A DNA stretch of 64,000 nt from Brachybacterium sp. FME24 (GTDB lineage: Bacteria; Actinomycetota; Actinomycetes; Actinomycetales; Dermabacteraceae): positions 248,001-312,000 of the forward strand of contig NZ_JABUXV010000001.1 in assembly GCF_014897705.1 (NCBI RefSeq), in the 5' to 3' direction. The stretch's first letter is position 1; each line of letters opens with the position of its first letter. Position numbers and translations under genes: made by a program. Positions 62,724 to 64,000 of this stretch are shown here, one piece after another. Under the pieces are notes generated by a model. The model saw only the letters and a program-made list of their open reading frames with translations, did not search any database and had not been told where the DNA came from.

Positions 62724-64000
62724 TCAGCGGAAGTCCGTGCGGAACGGATCGGCGTAGTCGATGTCATCCAGGTTGACCGCACCGGTCTGACCGAAGCCGG
62801 AGAAGTCCAGCTCGTCATACCCGGGCACCTGGTACATCTGCGCCTTGGCCTCCTCGGTGGGCTCGATCGCGATGCGGCGGAACCTCGACAGACCCGTGCC
62901 GGCCGGGATGAGCTTACCGATGATGACGTTCTCCTTGAGCCCCATGAGCTGATCGCTCTTGCGGTTCAGGGCGGCCTCGGTGAGCACGCGGGTGGTCTCC
63001 TGGAAGGAGGCCGCCGACAGCCACGAGTCGGTCGCGAGGGACGCCTTCGTGATGCCCATCAGCTCCGGACGACCCGAGGCCGGCTGACCGCCCTCGGACA
63101 GGACACGACGGTTCTCCCGCTCGAACGCCACCCGCTCGGCGAAGTCGCCGGGCAGCAGATCGGTGTCACCGGACTCGATGATCGTCACGCGGCGCAGCAT
63201 CTGACGCACGATGACCTCGATGTGCTTGGCGTGGATGTCCACACCCTGGCTGATGTACACCTTCTGCACCTCGTCGACCAGGTGCTGCTGCACCGTGCGG
63301 GGGCCGAGGATGCGCAGGACCTGCTTCGGGTCCACCGAGCCCTGGGTGAGCTGCTGGCCGACGCCGATGTGGTCGCCATCGGCGATCAGCAGCGTCACGC
63401 GCTTGGACACCGTGTAGACGACCGGCTCGGAGCCGTCGTCAGGGGTCACAGTGATCCGACGCTGCTTGTCGTTCTCCTCGATCTCCGCGCGGCCGGCGAA
63501 CTCCGAGATCGGCGCGAAGCCGGCCGGGGTACGGGCCTCGAAGAGCTCCTGGATACGGGGCAGACCGTGCGTGATATCGCCATCAGCGCTGGCCACACCA
63601 CCGGAGTGGAAGGTACGCATGGTCAGCTGCGTGCCGGGCTCACCGATGGACTGGGCCGCGACGATGCCGACGGCCTCGCCGATATCGACCAGCTGGCCGG
63701 TCGCGAGCGAACGGCCGTAGCACTGGGCACAGGTACCCACTGCGGAGTCGCAGGTCAGCACGGAGCGGATCTTGACCTTCTGCACACCGGCCTCGACGAG
63801 CTGCTCGATGAGCACATCGCCCACCTCGGAACCGGCCGGAGCCGCCTCCGAGCCGTCGGCGCCGATGGCCGCGGTGGCCAGGACGCGCCCGTACACAGTG
63901 GACTCGGCGTGCTCGTGGGGACGAAGCACACCGGCTTCCTCGACCGCGATCGGGAGCGTCAGGCCCTTGGTGGTGCCGCAGTTGTCCTCGCGGACGATGA
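62724..64000 (-). CDS. rpoC: RNA polymerase beta' subunit, C-terminal part (runs off the right edge)
   Basis: About 425 residues of the beta' C-terminal region are present and the frame continues past the window edge. The second zinc site is visible: REDNCGT, then [14 protein letters not shown]. It is followed by [20 protein letters not shown] (bridge-helix/trigger-loop region) with TMRTFHSGG, and [20 protein letters not shown] near the end. The final residues are [20 protein letters not shown]. The start GTG inside the frame at 63929 is not real. Confidence 0.97.
   Translation of the reverse strand, partial: IVREDNCGTTKGLTLPIAVEEAGVLRPHEHAESTVYGRVLATAAIGADGSEAAPAGSEVGDVLIEQLVEAGVQKVKIRSVLTCDSAVGTCAQCYGRSLATGQLVDIGEAVGIVAAQSIGEPGTQLTMRTFHSGGVASADGDITHGLPRIQELFEARTPAGFAPISEFAGRAEIEENDKQRRITVTPDDGSEPVVYTVSKRVTLLIADGDHIGVGQQLTQGSVDPKQVLRILGPRTVQQHLVDEVQKVYISQGVDIHAKHIEVIVRQMLRRVTIIESGDTDLLPGDFAERVAFERENRRVLSEGGQPASGRPELMGITKASLATDSWLSAASFQETTRVLTEAALNRKSDQLMGLKENVIIGKLIPAGTGLSRFRRIAIEPTEEAKAQMYQVPGYDELDFSGFGQTGAVNLDDIDYADPFRTDFR

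Overview
The window is chromosomal DNA from a high-GC Gram-positive actinobacterium. Gene order and protein character (SLH amidase, RpfB, zinc-type S14 and L36, many leaderless genes) fit the Micrococcales, and I would guess a Brachybacterium-like member of the Dermabacteraceae. That placement is inference; no 16S rRNA gene is present to test it.

The backbone is the ribosomal-protein/transcription superregion, read on the minus strand from the right edge: rpoC (partial), rpfB, rpsL-rpsG-fusA-tuf, a three-gene sugar ABC transporter, the S10 operon (rpsJ to rpsQ), the spc operon (rplN to secY-adk-map), infA-rpmJ-rpsM-rpsK, rpoA-rplQ, and, after a break of about 29 kb, truA and rplM-rpsI. No rpsD lies between rpsK and rpoA. 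The backbone is broken at four places by unrelated genes: rpfB after rpoC, a YflT-like stress gene plus the ABC transporter between tuf and rpsJ, a small plus-strand gene between rpsQ and rplN, and the large block between rplQ and truA.

That block (about 3.8-33 kb) holds a stand-alone 5'-3' exonuclease-like gene; purine genes purD-purC, purS-purQ and purL; an isoaspartyl methyltransferase with an MBL hydrolase; a two-domain rRNA methyltransferase; pirin; a serine hydrolase; a TipA-like MerR regulator with a near-canonical TipA operator; a YjbR-type protein; a nucleoside hydrolase; a TetR-regulated alpha/beta hydrolase; an intact IS481-family element with a 6-bp target duplication beside a decayed transposase; a fatty-acid cluster (MaoC hydratase, large FabG, thiolase, TetR, acyl-CoA oxidase-like); and a cell-wall pair (pyruvyltransferase/glycosyltransferase fusion plus an SLH-anchored amidase).

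The main hunt results are: (1) L17 and L4 each end in a long linker and the same 46-residue domain (32 of 46 residues identical), a duplicated module hung on two different 50S proteins; (2) an SLH-anchored amidase sits next to an enzyme with a pyruvyltransferase domain, the activity expected to make the SLH ligand; (3) a leaderless TipA-type autoregulatory promoter; (4) at least eleven leaderless genes whose -10 hexamer ends 6 or 7 nt before the start codon; (5) hairpins subdividing the ribosomal operons, notably between rpsK and rpoA. No tRNA, rRNA or CRISPR array was found. Family names come from motif recognition only; no database search was run.
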